Below are positions 1 through 10,081 of a DNA stretch of 64,000 nucleotides, one piece after another. The DNA lies in the NCBI RefSeq assembly GCF_004769235.1, contig NZ_RQFG01000019.1, positions 62,001 through 126,000 of the forward strand. The letters are read 5' to 3'. Made by a program: the position numbers and the translations under genes. Every line of letters begins with the position of its first letter. Position 1 is the stretch's first letter. The notes beneath the pieces were generated by a model. It searched no databases and had not been told where the DNA came from. It worked only from the letters and a program-made list of their open reading frames with translations. The stretch comes from Leptospira kanakyensis (GTDB taxonomy: Bacteria; Spirochaetota; Leptospiria; Leptospirales; Leptospiraceae).

Positions 1-1361
1 TGAATATTGTTTCGGCCAGGTCAGCAGCTTACGGTGATGCATTGGCAAATTTACTGACTAGTCTCGGACATACCGTTAAACGAGAGTTCTATGTGAATGA
101 TTATGGTAATCAGGTTTATTTACTTGGGGTTGCTGTTTTACTTCGAATTTTTGAATCGAAGGGAGAAACCATTCAATTCCAAGAAAAAGAATCCGATGAA
201 CCAGTCATTGATTTAATCAAAAAAAGAATATTACCGAAAGAAAGTTACCGTGGCGAATACATAAAAGACATTGCTCTTCAATGTTTGGAAGATACATCGA
301 GGACAAAATTTATTTTTGATTCTGTATCTTCTGAAAAATGGGATGAGGTAATTGATTTCCTTTCCAAGTATGCAGTAGAATATAATCTAAGCCGACAAAA
401 AGAAGACTTAGCTCTTTTTGGAGTGAACTTTGATTTGTTTTTTAGCGAACGTAGTTTACATGAAGCGGGGGATGTGGAAAAGGTTCCTACTATCTTAAAA
501 AAAGAAGACGTAACCACAATCGATGGAAAACTCCACTTCCTTTCGACTCTTTACGGGGATGATAAAGATCGTGTGATCCGAAGAGAAGATGGAAGGCCAA
601 CATATTTGATGGCAGATATAGCTTATCATTATAATAAATTCACACGAGGGTTTGATACACTGATTGATATTTGGGGGCCTGACCATTACGGATACATCGC
701 TCGTCTGAAAGGTGCTGTGAAATCGTTTGGAAAATCAGATGAAAGTTTTCGAATCCTCATTGCCCAACAAGTAAATCTAATTGAAAATAAAGAGAAAGTT
801 AAAATGAGTAAACGTTTGGGAATTTTCCAAACGATGCGCGATCTTCTTTCCTACTTGGGAAAACAAGGTCGGGACGTAGGACGTTATTTTTTCCTAATGA
901 GAAGTTCCGATGCCCCTCTTGATTTTGATTTGGATTTGGCGAAGGATGAATCTGACAAAAATCCTGTGTTTTATATTCAATATGCTCATGCGAGAATTTG
1001 TTCCATCTTCCGTGAATTACAAGTTCCTATGGATATTAAACCTCTAGAGGCCAAAATTTCTGTAGATTTTTTAAAACAAGAAGAAAGGTCTAGATTGTTG
1101 TTTTGGGTGGCAAGACTCCAAGAAGAAGTTTATGATACGGCAACAAACTTTGAACCACATAGGCTTACGAATTATCTCCAATCTTTGAGTAAATCATTCA
1201 CAAAGTTTTATTCGCAAAAAGACAATAGGATCAAAGACAAAACTGGAAACGAAAGAGATACCCTTCTTGCACTCGTGCTTTACACTAAGTTTGCTTTAGA
1301 AAGTGGATTGAAACTTTTAGGAATCTCCGCACCAGAAAAGATGTCAAAAGAAGAGACGTAA
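1..1361 (+). CDS. argS: arginyl-tRNA synthetase, 5' end cut by window edge
   Basis: Charges tRNA-Arg with arginine in the cytoplasm (class I synthetase). The reading frame is open from base 3 and begins N-I-V-S-A-R-S-A-A-Y-G-D, the catalytic-fold segment at or just after the ATP-binding HIGH site, so the N-terminal tRNA-binding part lies outside the window. A KMSK loop is visible as KVKMSKRLG around base 800, followed by the anticodon-binding helical C-terminus. The gene ends TAA and cinA starts 6 bases later, so they are probably co-transcribed. The partial codon before N-I-V ends in TG, so the HIGH position is probably Leu-Asn-Ile-Val; I recall a subclass of ArgS like this, but the preceding residues are not visible. 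Confidence 0.93.
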   Translation, partial: NIVSARSAAYGDALANLLTSLGHTVKREFYVNDYGNQVYLLGVAVLLRIFESKGETIQFQEKESDEPVIDLIKKRILPKESYRGEYIKDIALQCLEDTSRTKFIFDSVSSEKWDEVIDFLSKYAVEYNLSRQKEDLALFGVNFDLFFSERSLHEAGDVEKVPTILKKEDVTTIDGKLHFLSTLYGDDKDRVIRREDGRPTYLMADIAYHYNKFTRGFDTLIDIWGPDHYGYIARLKGAVKSFGKSDESFRILIAQQVNLIENKEKVKMSKRLGIFQTMRDLLSYLGKQGRDVGRYFFLMRSSDAPLDFDLDLAKDESDKNPVFYIQYAHARICSIFRELQVPMDIKPLEAKISVDFLKQEERSRLLFWVARLQEEVYDTATNFEPHRLTNYLQSLSKSFTKFYSQKDNRIKDKTGNERDTLLALVLYTKFALESGLKLLGISAPEKMSKEET

Positions 1362-1367
1362 AAAAAA

Positions 1368-2624
1368 GTGGAACCACCTTATATAGTTATCATTGCTTCG
1401 GGTTCTGAAATTACGGCCGGAAGGAGTTTGGATACAAATTCCGGTTGGATGGCGAATCAATTGTTTGAGTTGGGTTGGAAGGTAAAAAAGTTTATCACTT
1501 TACCAGATGATCCAGATCTTATTTTATCAGAACTCCAGACTCTAAAGGAGCTTACAAAATCAAAACCAGTTCTTGCGCTGATGACTGGTGGCCTTGGTCC
1601 CACAGAAGATGATTATACACTCGAAACAGTTTTAAAACTTAGCGGAAAAAAATCTTATTCCGTTGAAAAAGCAAAGATCCGTTTGCAAAGAATCTATGAA
1701 TCTCGTGGAAAACAATATAGCGATATACTTCCTACAGTAATGCGCCAAACACATGTTCCGGAAGATTGTAAAATTTTGGACAATAACGTTGGGATTGCAG
1801 TTGGATTTGTGGAGCCCATTGGAGTGGATTCTTATTTGGTTTGTATGCCAGGTGTTCCTTCTGAGATGAAGGAAATGTTCACAAGAAGACTCACTCCCGA
1901 ACTCAAACGAATTTACCCCAGAGAAAACTTAGTCCAAAAAACAAAATGGTTGTGGAATATTGGTGAATCTCTTTACCAAAAAGACTTTGTCGAAGCCCAT
2001 AGAGATGAACTTTTTTCGGGTGTAGAGTGGGGTGTGACTGCAAACAGAGGTTATATTAAGTGTATTTTTCAATCGACGGATTTGGCAAAACTCGAAAAAA
2101 TAATCTCTGAGTTAGAATCACAATACCCAAAGATCATTTCGGATGATGTGTTTACTTTTGTTCATGAAGAATTGGTCGCAAAAAAACTTACCATCGCTGT
2201 GGGGGAAAGTTGCACGGGAGGGCTTCTCGGAAAGAAACTAACGGACTCTCCGGGATCTAGTTCTTATTTTATTGGCGGATTTTTAACTTATTCGAATGAG
2301 ATGAAAGAGTCTCTACTCGGTGTTCCAAGTGATATCTTAAACCAGTTTGGTGCTGTGAGTCGAGAAACGGCGGAAGCCATGGTGCGGGGTATTTCAGAAA
2401 AAACAAAAGCCGATTACTCTATCTCCATTACTGGGATTGCAGGGCCTGATGGGGGAACGGATACAAAACCTTTGGGAACTGTTTGGATTGGAATCAAATC
2501 GCCAGATGGTTCCATAGAAACTCATTCCTATATTTTTCCGGGAAACAGGGAAAGTATCAGGGAAAACGCAAGTAATACAGCTTTATTTTTATTATACCAA
2601 TCTTTAAAACAAAGGAAGGTTTAA
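1368..2624 (+). CDS. cinA: CinA-family protein, nicotinamide-nucleotide amidohydrolase
   Basis: 418 residues with a GTG start. Two domains are seen. The N-terminal molybdopterin-binding-like (COG1058) domain has the motif MTGGLGPTEDD near residue 70. The C-terminal PncC amidase domain contains GESCTGGLLGKKL, followed by SSSYFIGGFLTYSNE and SITGIAGPDGGT. Known PncC domains hydrolyse NMN to nicotinate mononucleotide in pyridine-nucleotide salvage, and the N-terminal domain of related proteins acts on ADP-ribose-type substrates. Both domains look intact. The gene sits 6 bases after argS and 1 base before the next gene, in one transcription unit. Confidence 0.93.
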   Translation: MEPPYIVIIASGSEITAGRSLDTNSGWMANQLFELGWKVKKFITLPDDPDLILSELQTLKELTKSKPVLALMTGGLGPTEDDYTLETVLKLSGKKSYSVEKAKIRLQRIYESRGKQYSDILPTVMRQTHVPEDCKILDNNVGIAVGFVEPIGVDSYLVCMPGVPSEMKEMFTRRLTPELKRIYPRENLVQKTKWLWNIGESLYQKDFVEAHRDELFSGVEWGVTANRGYIKCIFQSTDLAKLEKIISELESQYPKIISDDVFTFVHEELVAKKLTIAVGESCTGGLLGKKLTDSPGSSSYFIGGFLTYSNEMKESLLGVPSDILNQFGAVSRETAEAMVRGISEKTKADYSISITGIAGPDGGTDTKPLGTVWIGIKSPDGSIETHSYIFPGNRESIRENASNTALFLLYQSLKQRKV

Positions 2625-2625
2625 G

Positions 2626-3693
2626 ATGTTACAAACGATTGTTTATTCGCTTGGTTTTTTTCTATTATTCTTTTTTAGTTGGGATGTTGATTTGAATTTA
2701 CTTCCAAACATCCGGGAAACTTGGGTATGGAACAGCGAGGGAAGGTTCGGAACCACCTCACCAAAGATAGGTGAAGATCCTTTAAAGACAATCAATGGAT
2801 ACAAAACCGGAGGAAAGTATTATTCCTTCCGAACAGGAAAGTTTCTGGAAACAGATCCAAAGTATTTGGTCGACTTTCCTTTATTATCCAATGGGTATTT
2901 ATTGTATGAAAAAATTGGTGATGAAGTGAATTTTTTCTCTGATGCTTCGGAACTCTTTTGGAAAAAACCAATCAACTCTTATCCAAGGAGTGGGTATTTT
3001 GCTTCGCCGGTTTTGTATTTGGCCGGTGATAATAATACTGTTTTTCTTATGGATGAGAGTGGAAACCGAGTTGGCAAATCAGAATTAAATGGAAGGTTCC
3101 TCACTGATTACCAATTTGATTCTAAAAACAAAGGTGTGATTGTCCTTTTTTCTGGAGGAGAGATCTACCGATTAGACGAAAAAGGAAATGTCCTCTTTGA
3201 GAGTGATCTTTCCAAAGAAAAAAAGGATTCCTTTTTTAAATCAGTTTCTCTTTCTCCGGATGGAAAGTTTTCTTCGGTTCATTATTCATTACTGGATAAA
3301 GACTTTGTTTTAGTATTGGATGAAAAAGGAGAAACCGTTGAAGAGTTTTCTCTTCCTAAATTTTACCCACACAAACTTTATTTTGTGACTGGAAATGATG
3401 GTTCTATTATTTTTAATTTACCAGATTCCATTACTTTTTATCAGGATGGAAAACTGAGTTGGGAAAAAACCAAACAAAAATCAGGTGGTGTATATCAATC
3501 TGTTTTTGCTACGGATTCGATTTACGTGGTTTTGTCTGAATCGGAAATCCAGTTTTATAATACCAAAGGAAATTTGATTCGTACCAAACGAATTTCTCCT
3601 TCTGAGTTACCAATCCGCTTTTTCCCTGGTAAAGTAAGTTCAGTTTTTTATATGCAGTCCAAATCTGATTTGATGCAGTTCCAGATTTTTTGA
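2626..3693 (+). CDS. exported propeller-like protein, function unknown
   Basis: 355 residues. It begins 1 base after the cinA stop with GGAAGG ribosome binding bases 6 nt upstream of the ATG. A hydrophobic N-terminus (about residues 4-20) suggests a signal peptide or anchor. The rest is rich in short repeated strand-turn units of the type D-E-x-G-N-V/R (MDESGNRVG, LDEKGNVLF, LDEKGETVE, NTKGNLIR), as in PQQ/WD-like beta-propellers. No catalytic motif is visible. I do not recognise a named family; a periplasmic or surface propeller is inference from repeat spacing only. It is the last gene of the argS-cinA unit. Confidence 0.8.
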   Translation: MLQTIVYSLGFFLLFFFSWDVDLNLLPNIRETWVWNSEGRFGTTSPKIGEDPLKTINGYKTGGKYYSFRTGKFLETDPKYLVDFPLLSNGYLLYEKIGDEVNFFSDASELFWKKPINSYPRSGYFASPVLYLAGDNNTVFLMDESGNRVGKSELNGRFLTDYQFDSKNKGVIVLFSGGEIYRLDEKGNVLFESDLSKEKKDSFFKSVSLSPDGKFSSVHYSLLDKDFVLVLDEKGETVEEFSLPKFYPHKLYFVTGNDGSIIFNLPDSITFYQDGKLSWEKTKQKSGGVYQSVFATDSIYVVLSESEIQFYNTKGNLIRTKRISPSELPIRFFPGKVSSVFYMQSKSDLMQFQIF

Positions 3694-3713
3694 ACCATCG
3701 TTTTTTTGACCAT

Positions 3714-3743
3714 AGATCATTAGCCAATTTTGGCTTATGATCT
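3714..3743. terminator. hairpin between convergent genes, possible bidirectional terminator
   Basis: Two 13-base arms (AGATCATTAGCCA and TGGCTTATGATCT) pair with one mismatch around a 4-base loop. The hairpin lies between the convergent genes ending at 3693 and 3783. There is no clean T-run directly after either arm, so intrinsic termination is plausible but not proven. Confidence 0.5.
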
Positions 3744-3782
3744 GTTTGGTTCTCTAGATAGTAATTCTATAGTGTTTTAGAT

Positions 3783-4799
3783 TTAAGAATTTGATTTGGA
3801 TTTTGGATCTACTTCATAAATGGAAAGAGATTTGAAACCAGTTCTTCCTTCTCTATTGATCATGGCAATTGTTTCTGTACAAACTCCTGGTTCAATGTTA
3901 AAGATGAGTTGGTCTGAGATCTCTCGACAAATATAAAGACCACGTCCGTGGCTATCCTCTAAACCTTTTGGAAATCCAGTGGAATCATCAATGCTGATAT
4001 GACGATCCAACCTGTGTAAAATTTCTTCTTTCTTTAGTGATCCAAACTGGTCACGCACCACAATAAAGATGGTACTTTCTGTGGCCCCATATCCAATCAA
4101 AAAATAATCATCGGGCATAAGTTGGATATTATCGAGTGGAACTACCATGTCATGGCTTGGAATTTCAAATTGGTATTTGTATTCGCCCTCATGGGTGCGG
4201 GGAGCTCGGATCATTGCATTGGAAGTGAGTTCTTCTAATACTTGTTGAATGGCCTTGGGTGCACCCAGTTGGATTAGGTTTTTAGAAATTTTTCCACAAA
4301 GTATGGAGCGGTCTTGGTCAGACTTAATTTGTTTGTAAATGATTCCATTGCTAGGTGCGTCTTCAAATTCGTTGTCTATGTTTTGGTTATAAACTTTGAA
4401 GTCACCAGTGAAATACTTTTCAATTCCAAAAATATCATTAGAAAGTAATTTCTCTACCATTACTTCAATTAGGTGGATGTCTAAAAAACTATATTTCGGG
4501 ATGATGTTCCAAATATGTAGGTCTTTTGCATATTTGATGTATTCATTGATATTGTATGCCGTCATCAGCGCATACAATATATGAGGGAATTCTTTTTGGA
4601 TGAGTTTGACTAAATCAATTCCTGATTTTCCTGGGAGTCGGATATCTGTGATGGTTAAGTCGATTTTTTCATTTGTTAAATACCAAACAGCTTCCTCAAA
4701 ATGTTCAGCTCCAAAAACATTAAACTTTGTGCTGAGTAAATCCATAATCGCTTCGCGAATGGAATGAATGTCTTCAACAATTAGAATCGACTTCTTCAT
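3783..4799 (-). CDS. response regulator with GHKL-type ATPase output domain
   Basis: 338 residues. The N-terminal receiver domain (1-120) has acidic residues at E9-D10, phospho-acceptor D52 ([10 protein letters not shown]), T80 and K102. After a linker, residues about 165-315 resemble a serine-kinase/anti-sigma type HATPase: N-box [11 protein letters not shown] (E190, N194) and a G-box-like [14 protein letters not shown] (283-295). The gene overlaps the upstream histidine kinase by 4 bases, so that kinase is the likely phosphodonor. A receiver wired to an ATPase instead of DNA binding suggests control through protein phosphorylation or partner switching; the target is unknown. Confidence 0.85.
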   Translation of the reverse strand: MKKSILIVEDIHSIREAIMDLLSTKFNVFGAEHFEEAVWYLTNEKIDLTITDIRLPGKSGIDLVKLIQKEFPHILYALMTAYNINEYIKYAKDLHIWNIIPKYSFLDIHLIEVMVEKLLSNDIFGIEKYFTGDFKVYNQNIDNEFEDAPSNGIIYKQIKSDQDRSILCGKISKNLIQLGAPKAIQQVLEELTSNAMIRAPRTHEGEYKYQFEIPSHDMVVPLDNIQLMPDDYFLIGYGATESTIFIVVRDQFGSLKKEEILHRLDRHISIDDSTGFPKGLEDSHGRGLYICREISDQLIFNIEPGVCTETIAMINREGRTGFKSLSIYEVDPKSKSNS

Positions 4800-5965
4800 G
4801 GATTTTGCTCCGTGATATCATTGGTGAGTGGGAAGGATATCGTAAACCTTGTTTTCTGTTCACTGGATTTTACTGAAATATTTCCATCATGTTCTTTGAC
4901 AATGGAGTGACAGATAGAAAGTCCAAGTCCAGTTCCTGTCCCTGATTTATTGCTGGTAAAAAATGGATCAAAAATTTTTTGAATGATGGCATCTGGGATT
5001 CCACCGGCATTATCTTCGACAATGATATGGAGCCAATTTTTTGTTTTTCTAAGTTCAATTGAAATCTCCCCAGGTCTATAATCAAAGGCTTGGAGTGAGT
5101 TTCTAAATAGATTCATAAACAAACGTTCCATCTTTCCTGGATGGAATGGAAACTGGTAATCATGGTCACAGGCAATGCGCCAAACAATGTTTTTACTCAA
5201 ATGTGGATAGAGTCGAATGACCGTATCTTTTGCACGGTTGATTGTTTCGACAATGTCACCCAGAGTGACTTTAACTTTGTCCGTTTTGGCAAACGAGATG
5301 ATATCAGATACAATAATGGCCGCACGGGAAATATCGTTTTTTATCATATCCAATCGTTTTTCAATTTGTTCAGGAGGTTGGTTTTGCCAATTTGCTTTTA
5401 AGTTTTGGAGTGTAAGACTAATCCCTGTGAGTGGGTTATTTAACTCATGGGCAATCCCTGAAATTAAAATTCCTAGAGAGGCGAGGTTACGCATCCGAAA
5501 GGATTCTTCTTCTTTTTCTCTTTGTTTGGTAACATCTGAAATTTTTTCCACCATCCAAAACAGATCTTCCTGTTTGGGATAAGGGTAAAATTCCAAAAGT
5601 AGGGTTTGTTTTTTATCTTCAGAACGAAAAAAAATCTCTCTTGTGATGGGAGTGGAATAGGTTTGATTTTTTTCTTTAGACTTTACATTGATTTTAGGGC
5701 AGTAGGGACAAATGTCTGTTCTTTGGTATAAAACTTCGTAACATTTACGATCAAGGAGTTCATCATATTTATTGTTTTTGGCAAATAGAATGGTAGCGAG
5801 ATTGGCTCTTTGGATATTAAAATCGGAATCAATGAGGACAAGTGGGTCTTGCACCACATCATAAATGGCTTCGAGTTCGCGAGCTTTTTCTGCAACCTTT
5901 TCTACGGATGCAAAATCATTACCCTCGTTTATACTGTTTCCACTGTCACCACTTTGAGAGTTCAT
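4796..5965 (-). CDS. PAS-domain sensor histidine kinase, soluble
   Basis: 389 residues with no membrane segment. A PAS domain (about 30-150) carries a cysteine cluster (C75, C86, C89; ICPYCP), which could hold metal or sense redox; this cluster is common in related PAS proteins. The HisKA box [13 protein letters not shown] has phospho-acceptor H173. The N-box is [14 protein letters not shown] (N285, N289), then [10 protein letters not shown], the F-box IFDPFFTSN and the G2 box [11 protein letters not shown]-to-N-box spacing is about 112 residues, the ordinary value. It overlaps the response regulator by 4 bases and follows the preceding gene by 8 bases, at the end of the gap-pgk-tpiA-secG series. 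Confidence 0.92.
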   Translation of the reverse strand: MNSQSGDSGNSINEGNDFASVEKVAEKARELEAIYDVVQDPLVLIDSDFNIQRANLATILFAKNNKYDELLDRKCYEVLYQRTDICPYCPKINVKSKEKNQTYSTPITREIFFRSEDKKQTLLLEFYPYPKQEDLFWMVEKISDVTKQREKEEESFRMRNLASLGILISGIAHELNNPLTGISLTLQNLKANWQNQPPEQIEKRLDMIKNDISRAAIIVSDIISFAKTDKVKVTLGDIVETINRAKDTVIRLYPHLSKNIVWRIACDHDYQFPFHPGKMERLFMNLFRNSLQAFDYRPGEISIELRKTKNWLHIIVEDNAGGIPDAIIQKIFDPFFTSNKSGTGTGLGLSICHSIVKEHDGNISVKSSEQKTRFTISFPLTNDITEQNP

Positions 5966-5973
5966 GAGTTAAG

Positions 5974-6642
5974 CTAGTATCCCAAAGACTGGTTCAATTG
6001 TTTGAACATAGACTTTTGATTTTTGTTACCACCAGTTTTTTGTAAGGCGGTGATGGCCGCAAGTTGGCTATGAAAGTCTAAAAGAAATTTGATATAAAAA
6101 TCTTTTTTAAAATCGTTACGTTCCTGTTTTATATCATCATTACGTAAGGAAGAAAGCGGAAAACTATCACTTCCATCGATTCCGGAAAAACTAATCACCA
6201 TATCATTGAGTGATTCATCTAAAGGAGAGGTATCAGAGATTTTGGTTTTTGTTTTTTGTTCGATTTCCGTATCTTCTGTGACCACCGATACTTCCACTTT
6301 CGAGAGGACCGATCCGTTAAATTCGAGAAGGATTGACTTTTCCTCAGAATGTTTGATTCTGTTTTTGTTCTGAGGGTCTGGATCTACTTTATATTTTCGA
6401 ATCCGGATCCCCGTTCTATTGGGATAGGTTCCAATAAAACTGATGGTTGTATTTGCTGGAAGGGAAGTTAGATTTTCGTAAGACAAAAGTTCCCTAGCTT
6501 TAGCGATATCTCGGTAAAGGCTAAGGATTTCCTTATCTAATCTATTTTCTTTTTCGGAGATGTTAGTCTCAGCAGAGAGACCAACAGCCCAAAAGAATAA
6601 ATTAAGGAGTAGTAGGAGCCGGTACTTCGGAAGGTGTTCCAT
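5974..6642 (-). CDS. exported protein of unknown function overlapping secG
   Basis: 222 residues. A signal peptide is likely (KYR followed by a run of Leu, then WAVGLSA, cleavage near residue 24). The body is charged, with a predicted helical start and no recognisable domain or catalytic motif. The only ATG available lies inside secG, giving a 41-base overlap; no GTG or TTG alternative exists in the first 20 codons, so the overlap appears real. It is 8 bases upstream of the PAS kinase. I do not recognise the family. Confidence 0.72.
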   Translation of the reverse strand: MEHLPKYRLLLLLNLFFWAVGLSAETNISEKENRLDKEILSLYRDIAKARELLSYENLTSLPANTTISFIGTYPNRTGIRIRKYKVDPDPQNKNRIKHSEEKSILLEFNGSVLSKVEVSVVTEDTEIEQKTKTKISDTSPLDESLNDMVISFSGIDGSDSFPLSSLRNDDIKQERNDFKKDFYIKFLLDFHSQLAAITALQKTGGNKNQKSMFKQLNQSLGY

Positions 6643-6934
6643 CAGTTTCTACCGGAGCTTCCAAACTTGGTTCCACATCAGGAACCAAAACTTCGTCTTT
6701 TTTCGCAAAAACAAAGGAAAGAGCCAGTGATAGAACGATAAAAAGAATCGCCGCAACTCTCGTAGTTTTGGTCATTACGTCAGCTGTAGATGCACCAAAA
6801 ACCGATTGGCTCGCGGTGGATCCACCTAACATTCCTGCACTTCCGCCTTTTCCAGTTTGGATCATGACAAGAAGGATGAGAAAGAGTGAGAGTAGAATAA
6901 AAAGTGTGAGGATGGTTCCTGCAAAAAATCCCAT
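6602..6934 (-). CDS. secG: preprotein translocase subunit SecG
   Basis: 110 residues. Two transmembrane helices (about 3-24 and 58-76) flank the conserved loop [15 protein letters not shown] and a Ser/Thr-Gln-rich stretch, typical of SecG, which assists SecYE in moving proteins across the inner membrane. The C-terminus is an acidic Pro-rich tail (EVPAPTTP). The gene follows tpiA by 9 bases; tpiA-secG linkage is widespread in bacteria. Confidence 0.94.
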   Translation of the reverse strand: MGFFAGTILTLFILLSLFLILLVMIQTGKGGSAGMLGGSTASQSVFGASTADVMTKTTRVAAILFIVLSLALSFVFAKKDEVLVPDVEPSLEAPVETDGTPSEVPAPTTP

Positions 6935-6943
6935 ATTGTTTCC

Positions 6944-7693
6944 TTATTTTAAAAGTCCTAAAAATGAATCTAATTTTTGACTAGCTCCTCCAACGAGGCC
7001 ACCGTCTATATTTGGTTTGGCGAGTAATTCTTTGATATTGTCTGGTTTTACAGAACCACCATAAAGAATTTGAATTTTCTCGGCGATTGTAGAAGCACCC
7101 ACAAATAAGTTACCAATCTCTTTGCGGATAAAGGCATGAGCTTCTTCTGCTTCTACAGGCGTTGCTACCTTTCCAGTTCCAATGGCCCAAACAGGTTCGT
7201 AAGCAATCACAAGTTTTGAGAATAGGTCGCTTGTAATGTCTTTGAGTCCTTTTTTGATTTGATCTTCTAACACAGAGAAGGTGTTTCCTTTTTCTCTTTC
7301 TGCCCAGGTCTCACCCACGCAGTACACAACGCGAAGACCTGCTTTCAAAAAGTATAATATCTTCTGGTTGTCAAACTCGGAAGTTTCCCCTAGGAATTGA
7401 CGTCTTTCTGAGTGACCCACGAGAACAGTTGTGATTCCAAGCTCTGCTAGTTGCACCGGAGAGATTTCTCCCGTCATTGCTGTGAGCCCAGATTGATAAG
7501 CATTTTGTGCTCCGACGATGAGTTTTGATCCTTTGGCAAGATTCGCAACAGATTCCAAATGCAAAGCACTTGGGAAAATCATTACCTCATGAGCAGACGA
7601 GTCACTCGCAGAAACCAAACCTTTGGTGATGGTCACAGCTTCCGCCAATGTCAGATTCATTTTCCAGTTTCCAGCAATGATTTTCTTTCTCAT
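6944..7693 (-). CDS. tpiA: triosephosphate isomerase
   Basis: 249 residues, the usual length. It interconverts dihydroxyacetone phosphate and glyceraldehyde 3-phosphate. The N-terminal GNWKMN holds the active-site Asn and Lys, VGHSERR the catalytic His, and AYEPVWAIGTGKVAT the catalytic Glu and loop 6; the phosphate-binding LYGGSVKPDN is near the end. The frame is open for 12 more codons upstream, but the ATG at 7693 gives the standard N-terminus (MRKKIIAGNWKMN) and starts 1 base after the pgk stop, so I prefer it. It is the third gene of a glycolytic operon. Confidence 0.97.
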   Translation of the reverse strand: MRKKIIAGNWKMNLTLAEAVTITKGLVSASDSSAHEVMIFPSALHLESVANLAKGSKLIVGAQNAYQSGLTAMTGEISPVQLAELGITTVLVGHSERRQFLGETSEFDNQKILYFLKAGLRVVYCVGETWAEREKGNTFSVLEDQIKKGLKDITSDLFSKLVIAYEPVWAIGTGKVATPVEAEEAHAFIRKEIGNLFVGASTIAEKIQILYGGSVKPDNIKELLAKPNIDGGLVGGASQKLDSFLGLLK

Positions 7694-7694
7694 C

Positions 7695-8885
7695 TTATTT
7701 TTCTTCCTTAGGGAGTAAACATTGTACACCAGGAAGAGTGCGTCCTTCTAAAAATTCTAAGGAAGCACCACCACCTGTGGAAATATGAGTGATTTTGTCT
7801 GCCACACCCGCTTTGTTCACGGCAGCAATGGAATCGCCACCACCCACAACGGTTTTGGCCTTGGATTTACTGATGGCTTTGGCGATCTCAATGGTTCCTT
7901 TCGAGAACTTGTCCATCTCAAACACACCCATCGGCCCATTCCAAAGGATGGTTTTGGCTTCTTTGATGGCTTTGATGTAATTATCTACGGTTTTTGGGCC
8001 AATGTCCATTCCCATCCAACCATCCAAGATTCCCATTTTATCAACAGACTTGGTTTTGGCATTGGGATCAAAATTATCGGCAATGATATGGTCTACCGGA
8101 ATTTGCAGGTCTACCCCTTGGATTCCGGCTCTGTCAATCAGTTGGAAGGCTTGGGATTCAAAGTCTGGTTCCACAAGGGACTTACCTACGGGAACCGCTC
8201 TGGATTTGAGGAAGGTATAAGCCATCCCTCCACCGATGAGTAGGTGGTCTACCTTCTCGAGAAGGTTCTTTAAAATTGCAAATTTAGAACTGACTTTGGA
8301 ACCACCGACAATCGCCACAAAAGGACGTTCCGGTCTTGCGAGAAGTCCACTGAGTACTTCAATTTCCTTTCTCATGAGAAGTCCTGCAAAGGCAGGGAGT
8401 AGGTGAGCCACACCTTCCGTAGAAGCGTGGGCACGGTGTGCAGTTCCAAAAGCATCGTTGACATAGACGTCAGCTAACTTGGCCAGTTCCTTACAGAAAC
8501 CGGCCTCATTTTCCTCTTCTTCCTTATGGAAACGAAGGTTTTCTAAAAGGAGGATTTCACCTTCCCCCAGTTCATTTGATAACTTCACAACAGGGGCACC
8601 AACGACAGAATCAGAAAAACTGACTTTGGTTTTAACGAGTGTGGAGAGAACATCAAACACTGGTTTCATGGAATATTTTGCCTCAGGGCCGCCTTTCGGG
8701 CGACCTAAGTGACTTCCAAGAATGATCTTTGCCCCTTTGGAAATGAGTAACTCCAAAGTGGGAAGGGTTTTTTCGATCCGAGTTTTGTCTGTTGCTTTTC
8801 CGTTTTCTACAGGGACATTGAAGTCCACGCGGATAAAAACTCGTTTTCCTTTTAGATTTTGTTCTTCTAGAAGAGGTAATTTCAT
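7695..8885 (-). CDS. pgk: phosphoglycerate kinase
   Basis: 396 residues, normal for the family. It transfers the acyl phosphate of 1,3-bisphosphoglycerate to ADP. Seen: the substrate-binding motif RVDFNVP near residue 19, [10 protein letters not shown], the basic patch [12 protein letters not shown], the hinge [13 protein letters not shown], and the nucleotide motif [14 protein letters not shown] with the final [13 protein letters not shown]. It starts 1 base after the gap stop codon and ends 1 base before tpiA, so translation is likely coupled. Confidence 0.97.
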   Translation of the reverse strand: MKLPLLEEQNLKGKRVFIRVDFNVPVENGKATDKTRIEKTLPTLELLISKGAKIILGSHLGRPKGGPEAKYSMKPVFDVLSTLVKTKVSFSDSVVGAPVVKLSNELGEGEILLLENLRFHKEEEENEAGFCKELAKLADVYVNDAFGTAHRAHASTEGVAHLLPAFAGLLMRKEIEVLSGLLARPERPFVAIVGGSKVSSKFAILKNLLEKVDHLLIGGGMAYTFLKSRAVPVGKSLVEPDFESQAFQLIDRAGIQGVDLQIPVDHIIADNFDPNAKTKSVDKMGILDGWMGMDIGPKTVDNYIKAIKEAKTILWNGPMGVFEMDKFSKGTIEIAKAISKSKAKTVVGGGDSIAAVNKAGVADKITHISTGGGASLEFLEGRTLPGVQCLLPKEEK

Positions 8886-8886
8886 C

Positions 8887-9903
<1,017 letters not shown>

Positions 9904-10081
9904 CTAAAAGGTTCGTATCGAGAGATGAAACGATTTTTTAATTACAGAATTTCGGATTCGGGGTCTCTGTCACTCATTTTAAGAGCTAAGTACGCAAAGA
10001 ACCCTTAAGAAATTGAGAAATTCCGACCTGACCTGCCAATATTTGCCGACTGTATCCGTCCAATAGGAATCTAAATTACCC

